DNA from: Microbacterium mitrae
Lineage (GTDB): Bacteria > Actinomycetota > Actinomycetes > Actinomycetales > Microbacteriaceae
Length of the DNA: 64,000 nucleotides
Direction: 5' to 3'
Assembly: GCF_008017445.1 (NCBI RefSeq)
Contig: NZ_VRSW01000001.1
Span: forward strand, 1,302,001 to 1,366,000
Shown: positions 26,475 to 36,943 of the stretch, one piece after another
How positions within the stretch are numbered: position 1 is the first letter of the stretch
Layout of the letters: the number at the start of each line of letters is the position of its first letter
Notes under the pieces: generated by a model
The model's input: only the letters and a program-made list of their open reading frames with translations
The model's database searches: none
Told to the model about the DNA's origin: nothing
Made by a program: the position numbers and the translations under genes

Positions 26475-28892
26475 GTGTCACTCACGCTTGCCGATGCCCG
26501 CACCCGTTCCGCTCTGATCTCTGAGGTCGACACCGTCGTTCACCTCGATCTCACCTCGACCGATCGCTACGACCTCGTCACCACCATCACGTTTGCGTGC
26601 TCGACGCCGGGCGCGACCAGCTTCTTGGAGCTGACCGATGCCACCGAGCTCACGGTGCAGACGGCAGACGGAACCACGTGGGCATACGACGGGCGCCGCA
26701 TCACGTTGACGGGGTTGGCGGCGCAGAACACGGTGACCGTGCGCGCTCGCATGCCCTACGTCACCGATGGTGACGGCATGACGGTCGTGATTGACCCCGC
26801 AGACGACGAACGCTACGTCAGCGGCTTCACCGCGATGGATATCGCGCAGCGAGTGATTCCATCCTTTGACCAGCCCGATATCAAGACCTCCTTCACCGTA
26901 TCGGTCACCGCCCCCAGTCACTGGACGGTCCTGGCTAACGGGCTGTTCGATCGCCGCGAGGGCGACACCTGGTTTTTCGCGAAGACGCCCCGCTTCTCGA
27001 CGTACATCTTCTTCGTCTGCGGCGGCCCCTTCGTCTCCAAGACGTGGGATGAACCGTACGCCTTGGCGCCGAGCGGCTCGCTGCCCTTCGGTTGGCACGC
27101 ACGCGCCTCGCAGGCGGCGGCGCTGGAGCGCGAGTTTGAGAGCCTCAAGTTCGTGACCTCGCGTGCTTTTGCGCACTACACGACGACGTTTGACGAGCCC
27201 TACCCGTTCGCCGACTACCAGCAGGTGTTTACGCCGGGCCTGAACTGGGGGGCGATGGAGTTTCCGGGTTGCGTCGCGTTTCGCGACGAGCTGCTGACGC
27301 CGGGTGAACCCACCGCCATGCAGCGCCACGCCATGAGCTCGGTCATCGCGCATGAGATGGCGCACATGTGGTTTGGCGACCTCGTCACCATGGCGTGGTG
27401 GGAAGACACCTGGCTCAATGAGTCGTTCGCCGACTACATGGGATACGAAGTTTCTGGTCGCGCGACCGGAACCGACACGTGGACGGCCGCAGCTCTTGGT
27501 CGCAAACTCAGTGCCTACTCCGCCGACTCCCGCCGCTCCACTCACCCCATCGCGGAAGACGCAGAAAACCTCGTCGACGTTGATACGGCATTCGCCAACT
27601 TCGACATGATCACCTATGCCAAGGGCAATGCGGTGCTGCGCCAACTGGTCACCTGGCTCGGCGAAGACGACTTCATTCGCGGCGTGAACGCGCACCTCTC
27701 GGCGCACCCGTTCGCAACCGCGACCCTCGCCGACTTTCTCGATGCCCTCGATGCCGCTACCGACCGCGATGTGCGCTCGTGGGCGACGGCATGGCTGCGT
27801 ACCACCGGCTTTGACACCATTACCGTCTCTCGCGACGGCGAGGTTCCGGTGCTCACGCGAAACGGAACCCGCCCCCACCGCTTCACCGTCACCGGCTTTG
27901 CACCCGATGGTTCCGTTGCCCGCGAAGAGGTCGTTGACCTCGCCGACGAGCCGGTTCGTTTGGAGGCGTTCGCGGGGCTCGCGGTTCTGCCGAACGCGCT
28001 CGACGAAACCTACGCGGCGCTTGAGCTTGACGCCGCCTCGCAGGCAACACTGGATGCCGCGCTGAGCCGCATCGAGCGCCCGCTCACTCGCGGCCTGTTG
28101 TGGGCAACGGCCGTTGCCGGAGTGCAGCGCGGCACGCGGTCAACGACGAGCCTCATCACGCTCGCCCGCACCCAGTTGATCGACGAAGACGATGCCACCG
28201 TCTTCGAGGGCGCCATCGGCTTGGCGCTGCGAATGGCGGCAACGCACAGCACGGTCGAGACCGTCGGCGCGCACCTCGACCTGCTCGCGGAGCTTGCACG
28301 CCTGGTGCTGGCCTCACCGAAAACGCACCTGCACGCCGCCGCTGAGCGAATTTTCGCGCACGCCGGTAGCGACCCGGTCGAACTGAAGCAACGGCTGGCC
28401 GCCGCGGAGGATCCTGCCGTGCGCTGGATGTACGTGACGCGTCTGGCTGAGCTCGGCGACTCCACCGTTATCGCGGCAGAGGCTGAGCGCGACCGCACGA
28501 CCGCCGGCGCGCACGCGGCTCTGCGATCGACCGCAGCTCTTCCCACGGCCGCCGCGAAGGCTGCGGCCTGGGAGCGCCTGGTGAGCGGAACCCTCTCCAA
28601 CCGTGAATTCAGCGCCGTCGCCGAAGGCTTCTGGGGCATCGAGCAGGGCGAGCTGGTTGCCGAGTACGCAGAGCGCGCACCGCGGGAGTTCGCCGCCTTC
28701 GCGCGCACTCAGGGCCAAGCCATGGGGCAGTTGATCGGGCGGGCACTGCCCGCGATCGCTCTACCCGACGGTGGCGAAGCCCTCGTGGCTGAGCTGCGCG
28801 CCGTGGTGCAGACCGATGTTCCCACGGTCGCGCTGCGTGGCTTCAACGATCACCTCGATGATCTGGAGCACATGCGCGCCGCGACCGCGTAA
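26475..28892 (+). CDS. pepN: Aminopeptidase N (M1 family metallopeptidase)
   Basis: An 805-residue M1 aminopeptidase. The zinc site is HEMAHMWFGDLVTMAWWEDT followed by WLNESFADY, giving HExxH-x18-E. The exopeptidase motif normally GAMEN reads GAMEFPG here (the Glu that holds the substrate amino group remains, the Asn is Phe). C-terminal half is the ERAP1-like helical domain. Start is GTG at 26475. It removes N-terminal residues from peptides in the cytoplasm; no signal peptide is present. Confidence 0.94.
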   Translation: MSLTLADARTRSALISEVDTVVHLDLTSTDRYDLVTTITFACSTPGATSFLELTDATELTVQTADGTTWAYDGRRITLTGLAAQNTVTVRARMPYVTDGDGMTVVIDPADDERYVSGFTAMDIAQRVIPSFDQPDIKTSFTVSVTAPSHWTVLANGLFDRREGDTWFFAKTPRFSTYIFFVCGGPFVSKTWDEPYALAPSGSLPFGWHARASQAAALEREFESLKFVTSRAFAHYTTTFDEPYPFADYQQVFTPGLNWGAMEFPGCVAFRDELLTPGEPTAMQRHAMSSVIAHEMAHMWFGDLVTMAWWEDTWLNESFADYMGYEVSGRATGTDTWTAAALGRKLSAYSADSRRSTHPIAEDAENLVDVDTAFANFDMITYAKGNAVLRQLVTWLGEDDFIRGVNAHLSAHPFATATLADFLDALDAATDRDVRSWATAWLRTTGFDTITVSRDGEVPVLTRNGTRPHRFTVTGFAPDGSVAREEVVDLADEPVRLEAFAGLAVLPNALDETYAALELDAASQATLDAALSRIERPLTRGLLWATAVAGVQRGTRSTTSLITLARTQLIDEDDATVFEGAIGLALRMAATHSTVETVGAHLDLLAELARLVLASPKTHLHAAAERIFAHAGSDPVELKQRLAAAEDPAVRWMYVTRLAELGDSTVIAAEAERDRTTAGAHAALRSTAALPTAAAKAAAWERLVSGTLSNREFSAVAEGFWGIEQGELVAEYAERAPREFAAFARTQGQAMGQLIGRALPAIALPDGGEALVAELRAVVQTDVPTVALRGFNDHLDDLEHMRAATA

Positions 28893-29075
28893 CGCGCGAC
28901 ACCTGCATCAGCGCAGCCGAACACCACCCGCACCTCACGCGCAACACCTGCTCGCACGGCATTACCCCGGCGTTTGCGGCCCGTTCACACGGCCGTCACC
29001 CGCGGCGATGACGGTGGAAGAGTCCTGCGCATGCGCTCCCGCATGCCGTGAATCTCCAACCGATCAGGAACACTC

Positions 29076-32000
29076 ATGCTTTCGCGATCCTTCCGGCGCT
29101 CAGCCGGTTCCGTCGCGGTCGCGGCCGTGGCGTGCACGCTGGCGCTCGCCGCGCCGTCGCCCGCTACCGCCGCCATCGTTGCCGACCCCATCGAGGTATC
29201 CACCCCCGACGCGCGCTTCACGCTGAAGCCGCTCGGCACATTCGAGACCGGCGTCTTCGACGAATCTGCCGCCGAAATCGTCGCCGCCTACAACAGCCGC
29301 CTCTTTGTCGTTAACGCGCAGGCTGGTTCCGTCTCGGTGCTTGATGCGAGCGATCCGGCCGCCATGACGCAACTGTTCGCCGTCGCCGGCACCGGCGTCG
29401 CGAACTCGGTTGCGGTGCGTGACGATGGCCTCGGCGTTATTGCGTTTGAGGCGCCGGTGAAGACCGACCCGGGCACCCTGGTGTTCTTCGATGCGAATGC
29501 CGATGAGCCCGTGATCCTCGGCTCGGTGACCGTGGGCGCGCTGCCCGATATGGTGGCGCTGTCGGCAGATGGAACCACGGCTGTGGTTGCCAACGAGGGA
29601 GAGCCGGCCGACGACTTCGCCACCGACCCCGAAGGTTCCGTCGCCGTGGTGGCATTGCCTGCCACGGTTGCGTCTCCCGCGCAGAGCGACGTGCGCATCG
29701 CAGACTTTCACGCTTTTGAGGGCGACAATCTGCCCGCCGGTGTGCGCGTTTTCGGACCGACTCCGGAGGCCGACTACCCGGTGAGCCGCAACCTGGAGCC
29801 CGAATACGTCACGATCGACGGCGCCACGGCGTACGTTTCAGTGCAAGAGGCCAACGCGATTGCCACGGTTGACCTGGCTACCGCCACCGTCACCGCGATC
29901 ACCCCGCTCGGGTTCAAGGATCACGCCCTCGACGCCAACGCGCTCGACCCCTCCGACAAAGACGGCGCGTTCACGCAGCGCACCTACGAGAACCTGTTTG
30001 GCGTCTACATGCCTGACGGCATCGCGTCGTACCAGGCCAACGGAACCACGTACCTGGTGACCGCCAACGAGGGCGACGCGCGGGAATGGGGCGACTACGC
30101 CGAGCCTTCCCGCGTCAAAGACCTCGCCGATGATGGCTACGGCCCGGTGTGCGAGAACTTCGCTTCGCTCACCGGAAACGCAGAACTCGGGCGGCTCAAC
30201 GTGACCCGCGAACTCGGCTTCAACGCCGACGCCGGATGCTACGACGAGCTATACGCGTTTGGTGGCCGCTCGTTCTCGATTTTCACCACCGACGGCACGC
30301 TGGTGTTCGATTCGGGCGCCGCGTTTGAGCAAATCACGTTTGACGCGCTGGGCGCGTTCGTGAATTCCAACCATACCGAGGCCAACGCCGAGGGCCGCAG
30401 CGACGACAAAGGCCCCGAGCCGGAAAGCGTGGCCGTCGGCGCGATCGATGGCCGCACCTACGCGTTTGTCGGGCTGGAGCGGGTTGGCGGCGTCGTCGTC
30501 TACGACATCACGACCCCGACCGACGCGACCTTCGTTACCTACGTCAACAATCGCGACTTCGCGGCCGATGCCGAAGCGGATCTGTCGTCTGCCGGGGACC
30601 TGGGCGCCGAAGGCGTGACCTTCATTCCCGCCGATGCCTCCCCCACCGGCGAGCCGATGTTGGCGGTCGCCAATGAGGTGAGCGGAACCACGACATTGTT
30701 TGCGATTGATGACGGACTCACCGAGGTGCAGATTCTGAACGTGAACGACTTTCACGGCCGCATCGAGGCCAACCTTGGTGGCGGCGAGCCCGGCGCCGCG
30801 GTGCTGGCCGGCGCCGTCTCGACGCTGACTGCGGAAAACCCGAACACCCTGTTTGTCTCCGCCGGCGACAACATCGGCGCCTCCACGTTTACGTCGTTCA
30901 TCGACAGCGACAACCCCACGATTGACGCCCTCGTGGCTGCAGGACTCGATGCCTCGGCCGTCGGCAACCATGAGTTCGACGCCGGAATGGCTGACCTCAC
31001 CGACCGCGTGGTTCCGCGCTTCGGCGGCTCGCAGTATGCGCTCGGCGCGAACGTCTACGACCGCGCCACGGGCGAGCCCGCGCTTGACGAGTACAGCATT
31101 CAGACGGTCGACGGCGTGCGCGTCGCGTTTATCGGAACGGTGACGGCAGAGACAGCGGCCATGGTTTCGGCCGAGGGCATCGCCGATGTCACGTTTGGTG
31201 ATGAGCTGGAGGCCGCCAACCGGGTGGCCACAGAGTTGACCGCCGCGGGCGCCGCCGACGTCATCGTGCTGCTCACCCACAACGGCCAGGCAACCTCAAG
31301 CTGTGCTGACCTCACCGACGCCAGCACGACGTACGGGGCGCTCGTCGCCGGAGCATCGAGCGATATTGACGCGATCATTTCTGGCCACACCCATCAGGCG
31401 TACGCCTGTGAGGTCAACGACCCTGCGGGTAACGCGCGCCCGGTGATTCAGGCACACCAGTACGGCACCACGCTCGGGCAGATTTCGATGACCGTCGATT
31501 CTGAATCGAAGCAGCTCGTCGCAATTTCGGGTGACCTCGTGCCGCTCACCGCCGACGGCGCCGCCCTCTACCCGGCCGACGAAGAGGTCGCGGCGATCGT
31601 CGCCGAGGCCGCGGCCGTCGCGGCGGACAAGGGCAGTGTCACGGTCGGCGCGATCAGCGCGGATATTCTGCGCGGCGGAACCAATGGTTCCGATCGCGGG
31701 GTGGAATCGGCCATGGGCAACCTCATCGCCGATGTCACACTGTGGGCAGCGTCTGGTCAGAGCGCGGAGGCCGCGGCGGCACGCGCGACGCCCGCTGCTG
31801 CCGTACCCACGGCGGATATCGCGTTCATGAATCCCGGCGGACTGCGCGCCGACCTGCGCTACGGCACCGATGGTTCCGTCACCTACCGCGATGTGGCGAG
31901 CGTGCAGCCGTTTGCGAACACCATCGTCACGCTGACCCTCACCGGTGCGCAGATCAAGAGCGTGCTCGAAGAGCAGTGGCAGCCAGACGGCGCCTCCCGC

Positions 32001-32531
32001 CCCAAGCTGCATCTCGGAGTGTCAGAAGGCTTCAGCTACACCTACGTTGACGACGCGCCGCGCGGCGAGCACATTCTGTCGATGTCGCTGAACGGCACAC
32101 CGATTGACCCGGCGGCGCGCTACACCGTGGCGGCCAACTCCTTCCTCGCGAGCGGCGGCGATAACTTCGTCACCTTTGCGCAGGGCACCGACCGCGTCGA
32201 TACCGGTCAGGCGGATCTCGGCCTGACGGTCGCGTATTTTGCCGCACATCCGGTCGTCGATCCGGCGCCGCTTGGCCGCGCCATTCTCGCGACCGGCGAG
32301 CCGGGCGAAGGCGAAGGCGAGGGCGAAGGCGAGGGCGAGCCGGGTGAGGGTGGCGGAACCGGTGGTGCTGAGGGCAGCGCGGGTGCTGGTTCCGGAACCA
32401 GCGGCGGCGGAAACGAGCTGGCCGTGACGGGTGCCGAGGCGCCGTATGCACTGGCGCTGGGCGCTGCCGTGCTGCTCGCTGGCGGCCTCGTGCTTTCGGC
32501 GCTCCGCCGCCGCGGCACGCGCACCCAGTAG
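29076..32531 (+). CDS. Cell-wall-anchored choice-of-anchor-I / 5'-nucleotidase protein
   Basis: 1151 residues. Signal peptide (RRSAGSVAVAAVACTLALAA), then a beta-propeller-like choice-of-anchor-I region to about 550 (AYVSVQEANAIATVDLATAT, VTANEGDAREWGDY), then a metallophosphoesterase/5'-nucleotidase with NVNDFHGRIEANL, VGNHEFDAGM, IISGHTHQAY and the C-terminal nucleotide domain MNPGGLRADLRYG, ASGGDNFVTFAQ. A Glu/Gly linker (GEGEGEGEGE) leads to a sorting signal LAVTG (about 1115-1119), a membrane helix and RRRGTR, i.e. a sortase substrate of the LAxTG class. It probably releases phosphate from extracellular nucleotides. Confidence 0.92.
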   Translation: MLSRSFRRSAGSVAVAAVACTLALAAPSPATAAIVADPIEVSTPDARFTLKPLGTFETGVFDESAAEIVAAYNSRLFVVNAQAGSVSVLDASDPAAMTQLFAVAGTGVANSVAVRDDGLGVIAFEAPVKTDPGTLVFFDANADEPVILGSVTVGALPDMVALSADGTTAVVANEGEPADDFATDPEGSVAVVALPATVASPAQSDVRIADFHAFEGDNLPAGVRVFGPTPEADYPVSRNLEPEYVTIDGATAYVSVQEANAIATVDLATATVTAITPLGFKDHALDANALDPSDKDGAFTQRTYENLFGVYMPDGIASYQANGTTYLVTANEGDAREWGDYAEPSRVKDLADDGYGPVCENFASLTGNAELGRLNVTRELGFNADAGCYDELYAFGGRSFSIFTTDGTLVFDSGAAFEQITFDALGAFVNSNHTEANAEGRSDDKGPEPESVAVGAIDGRTYAFVGLERVGGVVVYDITTPTDATFVTYVNNRDFAADAEADLSSAGDLGAEGVTFIPADASPTGEPMLAVANEVSGTTTLFAIDDGLTEVQILNVNDFHGRIEANLGGGEPGAAVLAGAVSTLTAENPNTLFVSAGDNIGASTFTSFIDSDNPTIDALVAAGLDASAVGNHEFDAGMADLTDRVVPRFGGSQYALGANVYDRATGEPALDEYSIQTVDGVRVAFIGTVTAETAAMVSAEGIADVTFGDELEAANRVATELTAAGAADVIVLLTHNGQATSSCADLTDASTTYGALVAGASSDIDAIISGHTHQAYACEVNDPAGNARPVIQAHQYGTTLGQISMTVDSESKQLVAISGDLVPLTADGAALYPADEEVAAIVAEAAAVAADKGSVTVGAISADILRGGTNGSDRGVESAMGNLIADVTLWAASGQSAEAAAARATPAAAVPTADIAFMNPGGLRADLRYGTDGSVTYRDVASVQPFANTIVTLTLTGAQIKSVLEEQWQPDGASRPKLHLGVSEGFSYTYVDDAPRGEHILSMSLNGTPIDPAARYTVAANSFLASGGDNFVTFAQGTDRVDTGQADLGLTVAYFAAHPVVDPAPLGRAILATGEPGEGEGEGEGEGEPGEGGGTGGAEGSAGAGSGTSGGGNELAVTGAEAPYALALGAAVLLAGGLVLSALRRRGTRTQ

Positions 32532-32541
32532 CAGACAAACA

Positions 32542-32580
32542 AATCGGGGTCACCCTCCGCGATGGAGGGCGACCCCGATT
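32542..32580. terminator. Bidirectional terminator hairpin
   Basis: AATCGGGGTCACCCTCC (32542-32558) pairs with GGAGGGCGACCCCGATT (32564-32580) with one mismatch and a five-base loop. It lies between the convergent nucleotidase gene and prpC. Confidence 0.85.
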
Positions 32581-32598
32581 CTGTGCTTCTGGTTCCGC

Positions 32599-33780
32599 CT
32601 ACTCGGCTTCGGCCTCGCGGCTGGCGGCTTCGAGCTCGGCATCGGTTGCGACGTAGCCGTCGATGTGACGCTCGGCGGGGCCGACGTACTCCGAGAGCGG
32701 GCGAATCAGCGCGTTTGAGGCCAGCTGCTCCATGATGTGTGCGGTCCAACCGGTTACGCGCGCGGCGACAAACAGCGGCGTGAAGGTGAGCGTGTCAAAG
32801 CCCATCAGGTTGTAAGCCGGGCCCGACGGGTAGTCCAGGTTCGGGTAGATGCCCTTGCGCGCGACAAACTCGCTCTCCAGCGCGTCGTAGAGTGCGGCAA
32901 CCTCGGGACGGTCGTAGTGCGTAACGAGGGTGTCAAGCGCGGCCTTCATCGTCGGCACGCGCGAGTCGCCGCGCTTGTAGACGCGGTGGCCGAAGCCCAT
33001 GATCTTGCGCTTGGCGCCGAGCGCCTCATCCAGCCACGGCGTCACGTTCTCGGCCGAACCGATGGCGTCGAAGATGTGTAGCACGGCCTCATTGGCGCCA
33101 CCGTGCAGCGGCCCCTTGAGGGCGCCGATGGCTCCGGTGACCGCCGAGTACAGGTCGCTCAGGGTCGACGCGATCACGCGAGACGTGAATGTTGAGGCGT
33201 TGAACGAGTGCTCTGCATACAGCGTCATGGAGCGGTTGAAGGCATCAACGACGATCTCGTGCTGCTCTTCACCGAAGGTCATCCAGAGAAAGTTTGCCGA
33301 GTAGTCCAGGTCATCGCGCGGTGCGATGAGCTCTTCGCCACGGCGGCGACGCTGGCCGTAGGCAACAATCGCCGGCAACTGCGCCCACAACCGAATGGCG
33401 CGCTCCTGGTTCTCTTCCGGGGTTCCGGCTGCGTCCATCACATCGCCCGTGGCATCGAGCGCGCCGATTACGCTGACCGCGGTGCGCACCTCATCCATCG
33501 GGTGTGCGGTGGTCGGCAGAATGTCGATCGCGGCCTTCACCTCGGGCGAAAGCGCACGGTGCTGACGCTCGGTGGCGCGGAGCTCTGCGAGCTCGGCGGC
33601 GGTGGGCAGGTTGCCCGTCCACAGCAGGTGCGCGACCGCCTCGAAGGGCTGCGTCGCGGCCAGCTCTTGCACGGGGTATCCGCGATACAGCAGGCTGTTG
33701 GTCTCGGGGTTGACCTTCGAGATGGCGGTGACGTCAACGACGACGCCCGCGAGGCCCTTCTTAATGTCGACTTCCGTCAT
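32599..33780 (-). CDS. prpC: 2-methylcitrate synthase / citrate synthase
   Basis: A 393-residue citrate synthase-fold enzyme: ISKVNPETNSLLYRGYPVQE, AFNRSMTLYAEHSFNASTFT, GPLHGGANEAVLHIFD (catalytic His), IMGFGHRVYKRGDSRVPTMK (catalytic His) and SGPAYNLMGFDTLTFTPLFV. Last gene of the gntR-prpD-prpB-prpC operon, so it condenses propionyl-CoA with oxaloacetate to 2-methylcitrate. Its family also uses acetyl-CoA; context decides the name. Confidence 0.94.
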   Translation of the reverse strand: MTEVDIKKGLAGVVVDVTAISKVNPETNSLLYRGYPVQELAATQPFEAVAHLLWTGNLPTAAELAELRATERQHRALSPEVKAAIDILPTTAHPMDEVRTAVSVIGALDATGDVMDAAGTPEENQERAIRLWAQLPAIVAYGQRRRRGEELIAPRDDLDYSANFLWMTFGEEQHEIVVDAFNRSMTLYAEHSFNASTFTSRVIASTLSDLYSAVTGAIGALKGPLHGGANEAVLHIFDAIGSAENVTPWLDEALGAKRKIMGFGHRVYKRGDSRVPTMKAALDTLVTHYDRPEVAALYDALESEFVARKGIYPNLDYPSGPAYNLMGFDTLTFTPLFVAARVTGWTAHIMEQLASNALIRPLSEYVGPAERHIDGYVATDAELEAASREAEAE

Positions 33781-33797
33781 GAGTTACTCCTTCTGGC

Positions 33798-34697
33798 TTA
33801 CCGCTCAACCCGGAAGTTGAACACGCTGGTGTCGAAGTGGTTATAGGCCTCATAGTCGATGAGGTCGTAGAGATCAGCGCGGTGCTGCATCTCGTCCAGT
33901 TTGCCGGTCAAATGGCCGGCCGTGTTGAGTTCGTCAAGAGCGCGACCGGTTGCACCCATCGAAATGCGCAGCATCGAGACCGGCCAGATGGCGATGCGAA
34001 TGCCGACATCAGCCAATTGCTGAGCCGAGAACAGTTCGCTCTTGCCAAACTCGGTCATGTTGGCGAGCACCGGAACATCGACCGCGTTCACGACGGCTTC
34101 GAAGTGCTCGAGGCTGTGCATGGCCTCCGGGAAGATCGCGTCAGCGCCGGCGTCGACGAGCGCCTTGGCCCGGTCGATCGCCGCCTGCAGCCCATCGACC
34201 GCCGCGATGTCGGTACGCGCCATGATGAGAAAGTTCTCGTCACGACGCGCGTCAACGGCGGCGCGAATGCGCTTGAGCGCGGTGCTCTCATCGACGACGG
34301 ACTTGCCATCGAGGTGACCGCACCGCTTGGGGTTGATCTGGTCTTCGATGTGCATGCCGGAAAGCCCGGCGTCTTCCATCTCTTGAACCGTGCGGGCGAC
34401 GTTCATCGGCTCGCCAAACCCGGTGTCGGCATCGATCAGGGTCGGCAGGTCGGTCATGCGAGCGATCTGCTTGCCGCGACCGGCAACCTCGGTGAGCGTG
34501 GTCAGCCCGATGTCGGGCAGGCCAAGGTCGGCCGAGAGCACGGCTCCCGAGATGTAAACACCCTCGAAACCCTTTTGCTCGATGAGGCGGGCAGACAGCG
34601 GGTTGAACGCCCCGGGAAACCGCAGGAGTTCGCCGGTGTTCAACCGCTCGCGAAACAGGCGGCGCTTTTCGGCCGCGGTGACTTGTGAGTACAGCAT
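33798..34697 (-). CDS. prpB: 2-methylisocitrate lyase
   Basis: A 299-residue isocitrate lyase-superfamily enzyme: RFPGAFNPLSARLIEQKGFE, LIDADTGFGEPMNVARTVQE, MHIEDQINPKRCGHLDGKSV (KRCGH holds the catalytic cysteine), MARTDIAAVDGLQAAIDRAK and ANMTEFGKSELFSAQQLAD. It splits 2-methylisocitrate to pyruvate and succinate, the last step of propionate oxidation. Position between prpD and prpC is the usual arrangement. Confidence 0.95.
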   Translation of the reverse strand: MLYSQVTAAEKRRLFRERLNTGELLRFPGAFNPLSARLIEQKGFEGVYISGAVLSADLGLPDIGLTTLTEVAGRGKQIARMTDLPTLIDADTGFGEPMNVARTVQEMEDAGLSGMHIEDQINPKRCGHLDGKSVVDESTALKRIRAAVDARRDENFLIMARTDIAAVDGLQAAIDRAKALVDAGADAIFPEAMHSLEHFEAVVNAVDVPVLANMTEFGKSELFSAQQLADVGIRIAIWPVSMLRISMGATGRALDELNTAGHLTGKLDEMQHRADLYDLIDYEAYNHFDTSVFNFRVER

Positions 34698-34711
34698 GTG
34701 CTCTCTCCGGC

Positions 34712-36235
34712 TTAGAACAGGCCGCGCGGCGACTCGATGCCGTCGAGCAGACCGGGCTTTGCGATGATGTTGAGCTCGCGCACCTCGTCGACGGAAAGCT
34801 CGGGCAGACGCTGCGCCAGGTCAAGGAAGCGTTCGATCTCGGCCTCTTCGAGCACGGGCTCGGCGAGAGTACGGAACTTGCGAATGTAGTCGGCGCGCGC
34901 GAACGGACGAGCACCGAGCGGGTGCGCATCGGCAACAGCAATCTCATCGACCACGGTCGAACCGTCGGTCAGGGTGATCTCAACGCGACCGCCGAAAGCC
35001 TTCTCGTCGGGGTCTTCTGAGTGGTAGCGACGCGTCCACTCGGCGTCTTCTGCCGTGGTGATCTTGTTCCACAGCTCGACGGTGTCAGCGCGACCCGCGC
35101 GTTCCGGCGCGTACGAGTCAACGTGGTGCCACGCGCCATCCTGCAGCGCAACCGCGAAGATGTACGGAATCGAGTGATCCAGCGTCTCGCGCGAGGCGTT
35201 GGGGTCATACTTCTGCGGGTCGTTCGCGCCCGAGCCGATCACGTAGTGCGTGTGGTGGCTGGTGTGCAGCACGATCGAGGCGATGTTTGCCGGGTCGCGC
35301 AGCGCGGGGTTCTCGTTGCCGAGCTTGCGGGCCAGGTCAATCCACGCCTGAGCCTGGTACTCGGCCGAGTGCTCCTTGGTGTACGAGTCGAGAATGGCGC
35401 GCTTGGTTTCGCCCGGGGCGGGCAGCGGAACCAGGTAGGAGGCGTCGGGGCCGTCAAGCATCCAGGCGATGACTCCGTCTTCGCCTTCGTAAATGGGGCT
35501 CGGCGAGGTCTGGCCGCGCATCGCACGGTCAACGGCTTCGACGGCCATCTTGCCGGCGAACGCGGGGGCGTGCGCCTTCCACGTGGAGATCTCACCCTTG
35601 CGCGACTGACGCGTTGCGGTGGTGGTGTGCAGGCCCTGGCTCACGGCCTGGTAGATGGTTTCGGCGTCGAGTCCGAGGAGCGTGCCGATGCCGGCAGCAG
35701 CCGACGGGCCGATGTGTGCGACGTGGTCGATCTTGTGCTTGTGGAGGCTGATGCCGCGCACCAGGTCCATCTGAATTTCGTAGCCGGTGGCGATGCCGCG
35801 CACTAGCGCGTTTCCGTCCTTGCCAACGTGCTGCGCGACCGCGAGGATCGGCGGAATGTTGTCGCCGGGGTGCGAGTATTCGGCGGCGAGGAAGGTGTCG
35901 TGGTAGTCGAGCTCACGAACGGCAACGCCGTTTGCCCATGCGGCCCACTCGGGGCTGGTGCGCTCTTCGTCAAGGCCGAAGATGCTCGCGCCAGCGCCGC
36001 CGCGTGAGACCGGGTGGTCAAGCGCTTGAGCGCGAGCCGACACGATGGGGGCCCGGGTCAGCGACGCCGCGGCGACGGAAGCGTTATCGATCACGCGGTT
36101 GATGATCATGTCGATGACGTCAGCGTCGACCTCAACCGGATCAGCGGCAACCTGGGCGATCTTGAAGGCCAGTTGCTCTTCGCGGGGGAGGTCTTCTGCG
36201 CTCTTGTAAACGCGCACGTGGTGCTGAACAGTCAT
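34712..36235 (-). CDS. prpD: 2-methylcitrate dehydratase (MmgE/PrpD)
   Basis: A 507-residue MmgE/PrpD protein starting [20 protein letters not shown], with [60 protein letters not shown] and a C-terminal domain ending in [11 protein letters not shown]. It dehydrates 2-methylcitrate to cis-2-methylaconitate, which an aconitase then hydrates. AAGGAC lies before the ATG at 36235, nine bases after the gntR stop. Confidence 0.95.
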   Translation of the reverse strand: MTVQHHVRVYKSAEDLPREEQLAFKIAQVAADPVEVDADVIDMIINRVIDNASVAAASLTRAPIVSARAQALDHPVSRGGAGASIFGLDEERTSPEWAAWANGVAVRELDYHDTFLAAEYSHPGDNIPPILAVAQHVGKDGNALVRGIATGYEIQMDLVRGISLHKHKIDHVAHIGPSAAAGIGTLLGLDAETIYQAVSQGLHTTTATRQSRKGEISTWKAHAPAFAGKMAVEAVDRAMRGQTSPSPIYEGEDGVIAWMLDGPDASYLVPLPAPGETKRAILDSYTKEHSAEYQAQAWIDLARKLGNENPALRDPANIASIVLHTSHHTHYVIGSGANDPQKYDPNASRETLDHSIPYIFAVALQDGAWHHVDSYAPERAGRADTVELWNKITTAEDAEWTRRYHSEDPDEKAFGGRVEITLTDGSTVVDEIAVADAHPLGARPFARADYIRKFRTLAEPVLEEAEIERFLDLAQRLPELSVDEVRELNIIAKPGLLDGIESPRGLF

Positions 36236-36244
36236 GTGTTGTCC

Positions 36245-36922
36245 TTACTCGTGGAGGTTGCTCGTGGGTGTTGCGGGGCTCGCCGCCGAAGTGGTCTCCG
36301 GCAGCGCCGCCAAAATGTTGGTCAGGGCATTGTGCAGGTGCACGTGGGTCGCGTGTGCTGCGAGGTCGGCATCGCCCGCGGCGATTGCCGAAGCAATGAG
36401 GCGGTGCTCCGCAATGGACTGCGTGAGCCGCGCCGGGTTGTCGCGGGCGAGTCGCCGCACACGAACCAGGTGGGTGCGCACGGTGCGCAGCGCCGCGGTG
36501 AGGTAGTCGTTGCGAACGGCCGCGTCGAGGCGCTCATCAAATCGAGCAATGACGGCGTAATAGTCATCAAGGCCTTCGTCGCCGTCGATGTCGGTGCGTT
36601 CGAAGGCTGTCGCCAGTGCCGCAAAGGTGGCGCGGTCGCCCCGCTCGGCGGCGAGGCGTGCGGCGGTTTCTTCCAGCGCGCGACGCACTTCAAACAGCTC
36701 GCGAATGTCGTCGGTATCAACGTCGGTCACCACGGTGACGCGCGGCGATTGTTGGGCAACGAGCCCGTCTGCGGCAAGGCGGCCGATGGCCTCTCGCAAC
36801 GGAGTGCGACTAACGCCCAGGCGTGCGGCCTGTTCGACCTCACCCAGCACGGTGCCCGGCGGCAGCGCTCCCGATTGAATCTCACCGAGAAGCGTCACAT
36901 ATGCACGATCACTCGCCCGCAT
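36245..36922 (-). CDS. GntR-family regulator (FCD domain), likely controls the prp operon
   Basis: 225 residues. N-terminal winged helix (LPPGTVLGEVEQAARLGVSR, TPLREAIGRLAADGLVAQQS) and C-terminal all-helical FCD ligand domain (DTDDIRELFEVRRALEETAA, FDERLDAAVRNDYLTAALRT, EHRLIASAIAAGDADLAAHA) with metal/ligand histidine and aspartate positions. A strong AAGGAGG precedes the ATG at 36922. It is the first gene of the prpDBC operon, so it is probably an autoregulator responding to a methylcitrate-cycle metabolite. Confidence 0.93.
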   Translation of the reverse strand: MRASDRAYVTLLGEIQSGALPPGTVLGEVEQAARLGVSRTPLREAIGRLAADGLVAQQSPRVTVVTDVDTDDIRELFEVRRALEETAARLAAERGDRATFAALATAFERTDIDGDEGLDDYYAVIARFDERLDAAVRNDYLTAALRTVRTHLVRVRRLARDNPARLTQSIAEHRLIASAIAAGDADLAAHATHVHLHNALTNILAALPETTSAASPATPTSNLHE

Positions 36923-36943
36923 GGCACCTCCTTGTGAAAGCTA

